Source of the DNA: Shewanella basaltis
GTDB lineage: Bacteria > Pseudomonadota > Gammaproteobacteria > Enterobacterales > Shewanellaceae
NCBI RefSeq assembly: GCF_023283885.1
Contig: NZ_JAKILA010000018.1
Location: 1-64,000 of the forward strand
Length of the DNA stretch: 64,000 bases
Reading direction: 5' to 3'
Numbering within the stretch: the first letter of the stretch is position 1; the number at the start of each line of letters is the position of its first letter. A model generated the notes under the pieces. It was not told the DNA's origin. It was given only the letters and a program-made list of their open reading frames with translations, and did no database searches. Below, one piece after another: positions 56,150-64,000 of the stretch. A program made the position numbers and the translations under genes.

Positions 56150-57907
56150 TTAAAAAAGATTAATTACTTCGTTTTCTGACCAGGCTGCTAAATGGTAGTG
56201 ATATAACTGTAATGAACCAATTTCGTTGACCTTAATCTTATCGATGTCGTCGTAAAAATGTTTTGGAAACTCAAACGATGCATGAATAAGTCCTGGTGTT
56301 AACCAATCTTCAGGTACCGGAATGTCAGTGAGGGCAGCTAAGCGTTGCTGCGGATTTTTGCCCATTTTACTGCCAATACTCCAGCCCCATTCACCAAAGC
56401 TTGGTACATTATGGTGATACTGTTTAACGTTAAATCCAGCCGCGCTGAGGGTTTTGCCTACCGAAATAAAAGCATTAGGTGCATGATAAGGCGAGGTTGA
56501 TTGCACCGTGATGACGCCGTCTGCGTTGAGTAATTCATTGAGCTTTCGGTAAAACAAATCAGAGTAGAGTTTATTTAAATCTGGGTGACTTGGATCGGGC
56601 AGGTCAACAATAATGGCATCAAATAACTGGCCATTACTGAGTAGTTTATCCACGCCATTAAAGGCATCGTCGACCATTAAGGTTAAACGAGGATCGTTGA
56701 GCGCATCACCATTAAGCGCTAATAAGGCATTACTGAGATCTGTTGGCATGTCAGCGGGTGGATGTTTAAATAATGACAATAAGTCTTGGTCTAAATCCAT
56801 TAGGGTGACTTCTTTAGGTTGCCATTTGAGCACCTGTTTAAGCCCAAGGCCGTCGCCACCACCGATAATTAACACCTTGTCGTGCCGGGCACTGGCTGCC
56901 AAGGTTGGGTGTACCAGAAAGCTATGATAGATATGTTCATCGCTGCTGGAAAACTGTAAACGGCCATTAATGTACAAGTTGTACACGGGAGCCAGGCCCC
57001 CGCCGCGAAGGCGTTCGGTAAAGTTTAGTTGTTGAAAACGAGTGGCTTTAGCGTAGACCACTTTGTCTTTATACAGCAGATTATTAAAGTGTTGTTCCCA
57101 GCTTGGGCCCTTTACTGCCAACAAACCAATGATCACGCTGGCAACGATGTGACCAACTAATAATAATTTTACATGGCGAATTTGCGACCAAAAGCGCCAA
57201 ATAAACGCAAGCCCTGCTAATAGGTTTACGCTGGCAGTTAATGCCGCCGCTAATTGGATATCAATTGCCAGCATAAAAGCGACCCAAATGGCCGCACCCA
57301 CACCAGCACCAATATAATCGGCACCATAAATGGTGCCAGCATTGTGCAGCAAATGTGCGTCAGATAACGACTGACGTACACGGGCAATGAGTGGGATTTC
57401 CATACCAATCATTAACCCAAGTAACACGCCCCAAGCATAAGGTAAATACTCGCTTAAGGTTTGTAAACTGGCAATAAAACCGCCATTAGGTAAATGATCT
57501 GAGGGTAAGCCAAGGGTATTGGCAATGGTAAGTGGTAATTGCTGACCAAAACCAATCACAGCTGCGGTAATGATAATGGCAAATGAGCCACACAAGGCAA
57601 CGGTGAGCTCGAGCATGGCAAAGCCGGTAAAGGCGCATTTTATTTTACGTGCCGCAAACGCGCCCATCCCCATCGACACAATCATCAAGCCAATCATGGT
57701 GTAAATGGCGGCTTCTAGCGCGCCTAAAATACGCCCAGCGTAGTGTGACAATAGGTATTCGTAAATAAGGCCACATCCCGCTAGTGCCGCCATAATACCC
57801 AGTAATAAGGCATCATCAAACCTGGAAACATGGCGAGATACAGCAGGGCTTTGCTCTTTGCCCCCTGTTATGATTTGGGGGCTAGGGTCAAGCAAAGGGG
57901 TTGTCAT
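56150..57907 (-). CDS. Membrane-fused spermidine synthase-like protein
   Basis: The 585-aa protein joins a polytopic membrane half (about residues 30-255, seven or so helices) to a spermidine-synthase-like Rossmann domain (about 280-520). The SAM-type loop LIIGGGDGLGLKQVL and an aspartate-rich DLPDPSHPDLNKLY motif, where aminopropyltransferases have DxxDP, are visible. That makes an aminopropyl or related transfer at the membrane plausible, but substrate is not proven. It lies 3 bp downstream of the DUF350 gene and 80 bp upstream of yjfI, with the twin operator in between. Confidence 0.85.
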   Translation of the reverse strand: MTTPLLDPSPQIITGGKEQSPAVSRHVSRFDDALLLGIMAALAGCGLIYEYLLSHYAGRILGALEAAIYTMIGLMIVSMGMGAFAARKIKCAFTGFAMLELTVALCGSFAIIITAAVIGFGQQLPLTIANTLGLPSDHLPNGGFIASLQTLSEYLPYAWGVLLGLMIGMEIPLIARVRQSLSDAHLLHNAGTIYGADYIGAGVGAAIWVAFMLAIDIQLAAALTASVNLLAGLAFIWRFWSQIRHVKLLLVGHIVASVIIGLLAVKGPSWEQHFNNLLYKDKVVYAKATRFQQLNFTERLRGGGLAPVYNLYINGRLQFSSSDEHIYHSFLVHPTLAASARHDKVLIIGGGDGLGLKQVLKWQPKEVTLMDLDQDLLSLFKHPPADMPTDLSNALLALNGDALNDPRLTLMVDDAFNGVDKLLSNGQLFDAIIVDLPDPSHPDLNKLYSDLFYRKLNELLNADGVITVQSTSPYHAPNAFISVGKTLSAAGFNVKQYHHNVPSFGEWGWSIGSKMGKNPQQRLAALTDIPVPEDWLTPGLIHASFEFPKHFYDDIDKIKVNEIGSLQLYHYHLAAWSENEVINLF

Positions 57908-57910
57908 AGA

Positions 57911-58810
57911 TTACGCCATTAACGCCGTTAAAATAAATGCGACAGCAATACTAATGGCCATTTCGACCGCGGCGATGCCGATGTTGTGCTGCTTTTCAAC
58001 TTCTTCAGCTAAGTTAATCCCGGCTAATACTAGCTTTTTAACAAGTGCAATGAGTAACGACAAGGCAACGAGCATAATTAACGAGAACACAAACCAGCCA
58101 ATAATATTGGTAACGTAAGCTGTGGGTTGGTAAATAATAAAGTGGCTTGCAGCATTAAAACTTAATGCCATGGCGATCATGTAACCGCTGTGACGAAGTG
58201 CTAAGGCGGTTTGACCTTGTGCTAAGGCCTGTTGCATTGAGGCATTTTGATTGCGTTTGGCATAACGTCTTTCACGTAAACGTGTTAGCAGCACTAACAT
58301 GAGTTGTGAGATTAAAAATGCGCTAAAAATCGCAATAAAGGTGTTTACGGTGATGTCTTCTGCCCACATCAATACGGCGCGAATAATAATGGCAGTCGCA
58401 ATAGCGGCTGCGGCATCAACCACGGCAACCGAGACGTTTCCTTTTAAAATTTCGGTATTTTTGGCAAATTCGTTTAAGGCGATTTTGTCATGTAAAAAAC
58501 GCCCTAGTTTAATGAGTACTAATCCAAAAAAACCATAAGCGGACATGCCAATTGCTTCAGTTAAGTATGAGGGCGCGGCTTCACCGGTAATGGCGCCTGT
58601 TAGTACAATACCTAGCGCGGCAACCGCGCCAGCAGTGCTAATACCAAAGGCAAAATTGTCGCGTTCTGCCAGTTCTGCACTGCTATTAACTTTAATGCTC
58701 CAACCTTGCAAATAACGCATTAGCGCCAACAACACAATCGCGATAGTTAAGTCGATTGCTAAAATGATCGCCAGAGGTTGTGTTAAGCCATATTCTTGAA
58801 AAAATGTCAT
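57911..58810 (-). CDS. DUF350 membrane protein, double-length (YjfL-like)
   Basis: The 299-aa inner-membrane protein has about eight hydrophobic segments. E. coli YjfL, a DUF350 protein, is about half this length as I recall it, so this product probably holds two DUF350 units (about residues 5-145 and 150-299), with similar NFAFGISTAGAVAA and GYMIAMALSFNAAS stretches. Function is unknown. It lies 13 bp downstream of the lipoprotein gene and 3 bp upstream of the spermidine-synthase-like gene. Confidence 0.83.
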   Translation of the reverse strand: MTFFQEYGLTQPLAIILAIDLTIAIVLLALMRYLQGWSIKVNSSAELAERDNFAFGISTAGAVAALGIVLTGAITGEAAPSYLTEAIGMSAYGFFGLVLIKLGRFLHDKIALNEFAKNTEILKGNVSVAVVDAAAAIATAIIIRAVLMWAEDITVNTFIAIFSAFLISQLMLVLLTRLRERRYAKRNQNASMQQALAQGQTALALRHSGYMIAMALSFNAASHFIIYQPTAYVTNIIGWFVFSLIMLVALSLLIALVKKLVLAGINLAEEVEKQHNIGIAAVEMAISIAVAFILTALMA

Positions 58811-58823
58811 GGTGAGTCCTTAC

Positions 58824-59792
58824 CTATTTACCACGGCTAACACCGCGACTAGTGCGGCTGCTTGAGTTGCGAAAACTGCTGTCTTTAGAATAATTTGAAC
58901 GAAACTTGCTGCCAGAGCTTGCCGTGCGAGTTGTGCTACTGGGTTTTGGTGCACTTGTGCTTTGACGTGACAAGGCGCTAGAGCCTTGGCGTGTTTTTGC
59001 ATAAGGGCTGTCGAAGCGTTTGCCTTGGCTGTCAAAGCGTTTTTTGGTTTGTTCAAATGTTTTGGCTTGTGAAGTGGCCTGTTTTGGTGAGGTATAACGA
59101 TAACGGCCTACGTCGTTATAGTAACTGTAACCACGTCGGCTCGACCAATTGTCGTAATATATTGGGCGGGTAAAATTAGAAAACATCGCATACATACCGT
59201 ACCAAGCCCAAAAAGACATGCCATTTGAGCCCGTTTGCCAACTACCGTAGGCTGGGTTTCCTACAAGTTGGCTACCAGGTTCAGTACCGTCAGTACCGTT
59301 TGCTAAGGCTTCTGCTTCACGGCTAATGGCATTAACGCGTGCCAATTGGCCTTTAGACATGTCGGCAACCACGTTAACTGGGTCCGATAGCATGTCGTTA
59401 AATAAGCTCGGATCCGCAGCTTGGTAAATATTTTGCGCTTCGGCCAATTGTTGGTCTAAGTCAACAAAGTTGGCACTGTTACTTAAGTCTTTAAACCGGC
59501 GCGTTAATGACTGAAACATTGGTCCATCTGTGCCTGCGTCTTTGGCGAGCTCGTCAAGTAAAGGGCGTAAGTCAGGTTGGCTTTTCGCTAAAATACTGGT
59601 GTATTGCTTGAGTAAATTGGCATTGCGTAATTGATTATCATCAAGCGAAGTTGATAGTAAATCAAGACGCTGCTGCGTCAATTGCTGGTACTTAGCAATT
59701 TGCTCCGGCCTGTCATCGCCACAAGCACTTAAGGCAAGCGCAACAATCATGACGGTTATCAATGTGAGTACACGGGGGAGGTGACCTACCAT
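58824..59792 (-). CDS. Lipoprotein, first gene of the cluster
   Basis: From the ATG at 59792 the product is 322 aa, with a lipoprotein signal (MIVALALSACGDD, lipobox LSAC). A helical region (about residues 30-160) and a low-complexity Ser/Arg/Gly-rich tail (about 215-322) follow, containing NYSKDSSFRNSSSRTSRG. The middle has WAWYGMYAMFSNFTRPIYY. An ATG at 59819 is in frame but lacks a ribosome-binding site, whereas TTTTGGAGAAAAC precedes 59792. It starts the transcript, downstream of the palindrome at 59911. It may correspond in position to E. coli YjfM, but I cannot confirm homology. Confidence 0.78.
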   Translation of the reverse strand: MVGHLPRVLTLITVMIVALALSACGDDRPEQIAKYQQLTQQRLDLLSTSLDDNQLRNANLLKQYTSILAKSQPDLRPLLDELAKDAGTDGPMFQSLTRRFKDLSNSANFVDLDQQLAEAQNIYQAADPSLFNDMLSDPVNVVADMSKGQLARVNAISREAEALANGTDGTEPGSQLVGNPAYGSWQTGSNGMSFWAWYGMYAMFSNFTRPIYYDNWSSRRGYSYYNDVGRYRYTSPKQATSQAKTFEQTKKRFDSQGKRFDSPYAKTRQGSSALSRQSTSAPKPSSTTRTASSGSKFRSNYSKDSSFRNSSSRTSRGVSRGK

Positions 59793-59910
59793 GTTTTCTC
59801 CAAAATGTAGATTTTTCATGTGCTAATTCAATATGACACAGGTTATAGTAATCTTGATGTCAATGATATTAATCTGCATCAATAGACTGATCATTAGATA
59901 TAGCATTCAC

Positions 59911-59923
59911 GACATAATATGTC
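59911..59923. promoter_or_regulatory. Palindromic operator between the lipoprotein gene and glnE
   Basis: GACATAATATGTC is the same 13-bp palindrome found at 56119-56131, here in the divergent promoter region between the lipoprotein gene (start 59792) and glnE (start 59957). Flanking bases differ, so the conserved part is the 13-mer. It suggests that the lipoprotein-led transcript and yjfI share a regulator, and it may also affect glnE. Confidence 0.7.
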
Positions 59924-59956
59924 CAACATTCATTTTCTTTAGGGATATTTATTGCC

Positions 59957-62806
59957 ATGCAAAACCAAAGTAACAAGGTGTTATCTGCAGCGCTAGTAGA
60001 AACGGCAGATCGTTACTGGTTAAGACTATGCGAAGTTTGGCCTGAAGCTAAAACAGCGCTGTCGGCCAAGCAACAGCAAGAGTTAATGTCGGTTTTTGCA
60101 TTGAGTGATTTTATCGCCGAGCAATTATGCCGTCATCCACAATGGATTTCCCAGCTATTTGATGGCTTGCTAGATGAAGTGGTTCGTAGTCAGTTTGATA
60201 TTGAATTGCATGCACTTTTAGAAGACGTTACCCAGGAAGAACAGGCCAAATCTGTATTGCGTCGATATCGCAATCTGCAAATGGTGCGCCTAGCGTGGCG
60301 CGATTTTTTAAACTATGCCAAGGTTGAGGCATCATTACTCGACTTGTCTGCGCTTGCTGAAGCTCTTGTTATTGCTGGCCGCGACTGGGTCTATAAAGAC
60401 ATGTGCAAGCAATTTGGCACGCCAACGAGTGCAGATGGAAAGCCGCAACCCCTACTTATTTTAGGTATGGGAAAACTCGGTGGTCGTGAACTGAACTTTT
60501 CATCCGACATCGATTTAATTTTTACCTTTCCTGAACACGGCGAAACCGTGGGAGGGCGCCGGACTCAAGATAACCAACAGTTTTTTATCAAAATGGGTCA
60601 ACGTTTGGTGAATATTCTTGATCAAGTCACCGTTGATGGGTTTGTGTTTCGTGTTGATATGCGCTTGCGTCCTTATGGCGAAAGTGGGCCGTTAGTGGTC
60701 AGTTTTAGTGGGCTTGAGGATTACTATCAAGAGCAAGGGCGTGATTGGGAACGCTATGCCATGGTCAAAGCTCGCGTGTTAGGCCCTTGGAGTGGTTATT
60801 GCGACGAGCTGCATGACTTGCTGCGCCCATTTGTGTATCGCCGTTATATCGACTTCTCGGCAATCGAATCGCTACGTAAAATGAAGCAATTGATTGCTCA
60901 GGAAGTAAGACGCAGACAATTAACCGACAACATTAAATTGGGTGCTGGTGGGATCCGCGAAGTCGAATTCGTGGTGCAAAGTTTTCAATTAATTCGTGGT
61001 GGTCGTGAACCTGCGTTACGTCAGCAAAGTTTATTCGGTGCTATTGATACCTTATACAGCCTTGGGCAATTAGAATACCTTGCTGTTGATGAGCTTAAAC
61101 ACAGCTATATACTGCTACGCCGAGTGGAAAACTTACTGCAAGCCATTGGCGACAAGCAAACACAAACGTTACCCAATAACCCGCTAGACTGGCAACGATT
61201 GTGCGTGCCGCTCAAACTCGAAGATGAAGCGCAGTTACGTGAGCAAATTAATGAGGCCATGGCGACCATTCATGGGCATTTTAATGCCACAGTGGGGGGC
61301 AGTGATAATCAAGATTATAATGATCACTGGTCGTCATTGTTTTGGAATATTCAGCAAGATGATGATGCGGTAACACTCCTGCAAGAGCAACAAATAGACG
61401 ATGAAGCCCTATGGCCATTACTCAGCGATTGGCGCCAAACAGTGGCTAAGCGGTCAATTGGTCCTCGTGGTCGTGAAACGCTCGACAAACTCATGCCGAA
61501 GTTGCTCGAAGAGTTGTTTAATCAGTCTACCCCTAGCCTAGCTTTTAAGCCTGTGTCTAATGTGCTGGATAAAATTTTAACCCGTACGACATACCTTGAA
61601 CTACTGTGCGAAAACCCTGGCGCAAGGCAACAATTAGTGAGTTTGTGTTGTGCCAGTCCGTGGATTGCACGTGAGCTGGCTAATTTCCCCATGCTACTAG
61701 ATGAGCTTATCGATCCATCACAGCTCTATGATATTACCTCTATTGATGACTACCCAAGCGAGCTGCGTCAATACCTACTGCGCGTGCCAGAAGATGATAT
61801 GGAACAGCAAATGGAAGCGCTGCGACAGTTTAAGTTGTCGCAGCAGTTAAAAATTGCCGCTGCGGATGTCACCGGAGTGCTGCCTGTTATGCAGGTTAGC
61901 GATCATTTAACTTTTTTAGCTGAAGCCATTATTGAGCAGGTCGTACTTCAAGCTTGGCACCAGGTTGCGGCTCGACATGGTGTGCCAGAGGGTACAAGTC
62001 CAAGTAATATGGGCTTTGCGGTGATAGGGTACGGTAAGTTAGGTGGTATTGAACTGGGTTATGGCTCAGATTTAGATTTAGTGTTTTTACATGGTCATAG
62101 CGGCACAGGTAGCACCAATGGAGAACGTTCTATTGACAACAGCCACTTTTATTTAAAACTGGCTCAACGTATTGTGCATTTGTTTGCTACTCGCACAACC
62201 TCTGGAGAGTTATACGAGGTTGATATGCGTTTGCGCCCATCGGGGGCATCGGGTTTGTTGGTGAGCGAAATAGAACAGTTTGGCGAGTATCAATTAACCG
62301 AAGCGTGGACGTGGGAGCATCAAGCGCTGGTGCGCGCCCGTTTTGTATTTGGCGACAATGCACTCGCTGCAAGGTTTAGTGAGGTTCGTGGGCAAATATT
62401 GCAACAAAAACGTGATCAACACGAGCTGGCAAAATCTGTTCGCGATATGCGCACTAAAATGCGCGATCATTTACTGCAAGTGGAGCCTGGACAGTTTGAT
62501 CTTAAGCAAAGTGCTGGTGGTATTGCTGACATTGAATTTATTGCTCAGTACTTGGTATTGGCTTATGCGCATCAGCATCATGAATTGACCATTTGGTCCG
62601 ATAATGTGAGAATTTTCGAAGTGTTAGCCGACCTGGAGTTAATTCCGGTAATGCATGCGCAACATCTTACACAAACCTATTGTTGGCTACGTGATGAAAA
62701 TCATGAGCTCACGTTACAGCAATTACCTGGCAAGTTACCACATCAAAGTGTGGAGCGAAAAACTGACGCAGTCATTGAAATTTACAACGACATTTTACAG
62801 CCATAA
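59957..62806 (+). CDS. glnE: Bifunctional glutamine synthetase adenylyltransferase/deadenylase GlnE
   Basis: GlnE adds AMP to glutamine synthetase when nitrogen is plentiful and removes it when nitrogen is short, under control of PII. The 949-aa protein has two nucleotidyltransferase domains. The N-terminal deadenylase shows [20 protein letters not shown] and the C-terminal adenylylase shows [20 protein letters not shown], with paired Asp intact in both. Helical segments lie between and after them. It is the first plus-strand gene divergent from the yjf-type cluster. A hairpin (62858-62887) lies after it. Confidence 0.96.
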   Translation: MQNQSNKVLSAALVETADRYWLRLCEVWPEAKTALSAKQQQELMSVFALSDFIAEQLCRHPQWISQLFDGLLDEVVRSQFDIELHALLEDVTQEEQAKSVLRRYRNLQMVRLAWRDFLNYAKVEASLLDLSALAEALVIAGRDWVYKDMCKQFGTPTSADGKPQPLLILGMGKLGGRELNFSSDIDLIFTFPEHGETVGGRRTQDNQQFFIKMGQRLVNILDQVTVDGFVFRVDMRLRPYGESGPLVVSFSGLEDYYQEQGRDWERYAMVKARVLGPWSGYCDELHDLLRPFVYRRYIDFSAIESLRKMKQLIAQEVRRRQLTDNIKLGAGGIREVEFVVQSFQLIRGGREPALRQQSLFGAIDTLYSLGQLEYLAVDELKHSYILLRRVENLLQAIGDKQTQTLPNNPLDWQRLCVPLKLEDEAQLREQINEAMATIHGHFNATVGGSDNQDYNDHWSSLFWNIQQDDDAVTLLQEQQIDDEALWPLLSDWRQTVAKRSIGPRGRETLDKLMPKLLEELFNQSTPSLAFKPVSNVLDKILTRTTYLELLCENPGARQQLVSLCCASPWIARELANFPMLLDELIDPSQLYDITSIDDYPSELRQYLLRVPEDDMEQQMEALRQFKLSQQLKIAAADVTGVLPVMQVSDHLTFLAEAIIEQVVLQAWHQVAARHGVPEGTSPSNMGFAVIGYGKLGGIELGYGSDLDLVFLHGHSGTGSTNGERSIDNSHFYLKLAQRIVHLFATRTTSGELYEVDMRLRPSGASGLLVSEIEQFGEYQLTEAWTWEHQALVRARFVFGDNALAARFSEVRGQILQQKRDQHELAKSVRDMRTKMRDHLLQVEPGQFDLKQSAGGIADIEFIAQYLVLAYAHQHHELTIWSDNVRIFEVLADLELIPVMHAQHLTQTYCWLRDENHELTLQQLPGKLPHQSVERKTDAVIEIYNDILQP

Positions 62807-62857
62807 CAGGATGGCAAACTGCGCTTCATACTGATGTGGCTCGAGCATGAAATTAAA

Positions 62858-62887
62858 CAGGCCTACTGTGAATATTCAGTAGGCCTG
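62858..62887. terminator. Hairpin after glnE
   Basis: The perfect 11-bp arms CAGGCCTACTG / CAGTAGGCCTG have an 8-nt loop. The minus-strand side continues TTTAATTT, so it may end both glnE and the convergent transporter gene. Confidence 0.65.
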
Positions 62888-62891
62888 ATAC

Positions 62892-63088
62892 TTAACCTGA
62901 GTTTGGGATAAGGGATAAACTTATACTATTTAAAATCAACATGTTACCTTTCCACTTTCAAGCTTGTCATTTGTTCTGCTAACAAGGCGAATTGACGCGT
63001 CAATAGCTAGCCTATTGCAAGTCGATTCAACGCAGTTAACAGGGCAAAGGACTGTTTGCAAGGCGTTTATTATCCCGAACTCAGGTTA
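62892..63088 (-). mobile_element. Non-coding inverted-repeat element, copy 2
   Basis: Read on the minus strand it begins TAACCTGAGTTCGGGATAAT and matches copy 1 (44806-45005) through most of its length. The match includes CTTGCAATAGGCTAGCTATT and ATTCGCCTTGTTAGC. The ends are inverted repeats (TTAACCTGAGTTTGGGATAA on the plus strand). It lies in the glnE-transporter gap and has no ORF. Confidence 0.75.
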
Positions 63089-63089
63089 C

Positions 63090-64000
63090 TTACATTAACA
63101 GTTGTTCAATCCACATTTGATAAAGTGGCAAGCCAATAAGCACATTTACAGGGAATGTAATTCCGAGGGAAGCCAGCATTGCAAGACCAATATTCGCGTC
63201 AGGGATCGCGGCTTTAATTGCTGCAGGTGCAGCAATGTAAGAAGCACTGGCACTTAAGCCTGCTAACACTAAAATACTGCCAGAGGGTAATTCAAGGGCA
63301 AAGCCTAAGGCGATCCCGACCCACGCCAATACAAACGGTGCCACTGCTGCAAATACCAATAGTCGCCATTGTTTGTAAGGGATAGGAAAGCACACCTTGG
63401 CAGTACTGATCCCCATTTCTAATAAAAATAGCGCGAGTAAGGTTTTGAATCCTGCGAGCAACATGGGCGTTAGTGGTGCCATGCCAGAAGATCCGTATAT
63501 CCAGCCTATCACCACACCACCGCATAACAACACTACGCCACGGCTTGTGAGCGCTTCATGCAAAATACTGCCAGCAGAAGAGTGCACTTCACTGCCAGCA
63601 ATTTTAGCTTGTAGGTAACGGTGTAACCACAACATGATAATAATCGCTGGCAACTCAAGTAAAACCAAATATAAGGTTGTTTCTGGTCGGAGTGGCCATT
63701 GTGATTTGTCGACCATTGCCATCACAACCGCGAATGTACCAGCACTTACCGAACCATAATGGGCGGCAATACTGATGGCTTCTTTTTGTGGCAGTTTGAT
63801 CAGTTTTCTCAGTAATGGATACAAGCTAAGTGGGATAATAAATCCCAACGCAATCACTGCAAGTAGTTCTGATATTGCTAAATTAGCTGTCTCGCCGTGT
63901 AACGCCATACCGCCTTTGAGGCCGAGGGTTAACATCAATAAAATAGACAGGGTTTCGTAGGTGGCTTTGGGGACTTTTAAATCTGATTTAATCAATCCAG
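63090..64000 (-). CDS. SbtA-like sodium-dependent bicarbonate transporter family protein, 5' end cut by the window
   Basis: This inner-membrane protein has about ten hydrophobic helices. The pattern GLKGGMAL, PLLRKLIKLPQKEAISIAAHYGSVSAGTFAVV and GLSASASYIAAPAAIKAAIPDANIG matches the SbtA/DUF897 family, whose best-known member is the cyanobacterial Na+/HCO3- symporter. The frame stays open through the window end, so the true start lies beyond 64000, probably about 15-20 residues upstream. Substrate in this species is not established. It is convergent with glnE, with copy 2 of the repeat element between. Confidence 0.85.
   Translation of the reverse strand, partial: GLIKSDLKVPKATYETLSILLMLTLGLKGGMALHGETANLAISELLAVIALGFIIPLSLYPLLRKLIKLPQKEAISIAAHYGSVSAGTFAVVMAMVDKSQWPLRPETTLYLVLLELPAIIIMLWLHRYLQAKIAGSEVHSSAGSILHEALTSRGVVLLCGGVVIGWIYGSSGMAPLTPMLLAGFKTLLALFLLEMGISTAKVCFPIPYKQWRLLVFAAVAPFVLAWVGIALGFALELPSGSILVLAGLSASASYIAAPAAIKAAIPDANIGLAMLASLGITFPVNVLIGLPLYQMWIEQLLM

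Overview
The window is a stretch of chromosome from a gammaproteobacterium of the order Alteromonadales, almost certainly Shewanella (a moderately AT-rich, possibly cold-adapted species). This rests on gene content and order: tsaE-amiB-mutL-miaA-hfq-hflX-hflK-hflC, petABC-sspAB, argD/astC-astA-astD, crp with prkB-yheU-yheT-yheS-yheV nearby, and pcnB-folK-panB-panC with dksA-gluQ, sfsA, hrpB and mrcB. The species call is an inference from recalled gene order and protein resemblance; no database was searched.

Layout. Positions 1-580 hold one intact tRNA-Gly(GCC) among three degenerate tRNA-Gly copies, partly built from a 175-bp tandem repeat. Positions 885-9849 hold a small unknown protein and the tsaE-to-hflC housekeeping cluster (tRNA modification, cell-wall amidase, mismatch repair, RNA chaperone, ribosome-associated GTPase, FtsH regulators). 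Positions 10237-13934 encode the cytochrome bc1 complex and the SspA/SspB stress proteins. After pabA and a 295-bp MITE-like element come a lipoprotein S9 peptidase, an HDOD protein and the arginine succinyltransferase pathway (19069-22895) followed by a DUF1338 enzyme. On the minus strand are a PhoP/PhoQ-type two-component pair with a small exported protein, then crp. Positions 27272-35803 carry a Sel1/TPR protein, prkB-yheU-yheT, a Tat-signal protein plus GMC oxidoreductase pair, a TIGR02444 protein, yheS and yheV. Positions 36788-42898 are the minus-strand pantothenate/folate/poly(A)/DksA/SfsA group. Then come pepB, a 1-kb gene-poor gap with repeat elements, a GGDEF-EAL protein, hrpB and mrcB.

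The most distinctive region is 53001-59792 on the minus strand. It holds a lipoprotein, a double-length DUF350 membrane protein, a membrane-fused spermidine-synthase-like enzyme, YjfI (DUF2170), a PspA/IM30 coiled-coil protein, YjfK (DUF2491) and a ribbon-helix-helix-like protein, and ends beside a voltage-gated K+ channel gene. It resembles an expanded E. coli yjfIJKLM cluster, but no YjfC-type ATP-grasp ligase is present in the window. The 13-bp palindrome GACATAATATGTC, or its variant with central T, occurs twice upstream of yjfI and once upstream of the lipoprotein gene. This suggests that one regulator controls both promoters. glnE lies divergently on the other side, and the window ends inside an SbtA-like transporter gene.

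Sequence-level features that conventional gene calling would miss include a probable AUU start codon for pcnB, as in E. coli, which adds 54 residues to the longest ORF with a standard start. There are also two families of small inverted-repeat elements with no coding capacity. One of these has an internal hairpin that shows a compensatory base-pair change between its two copies.
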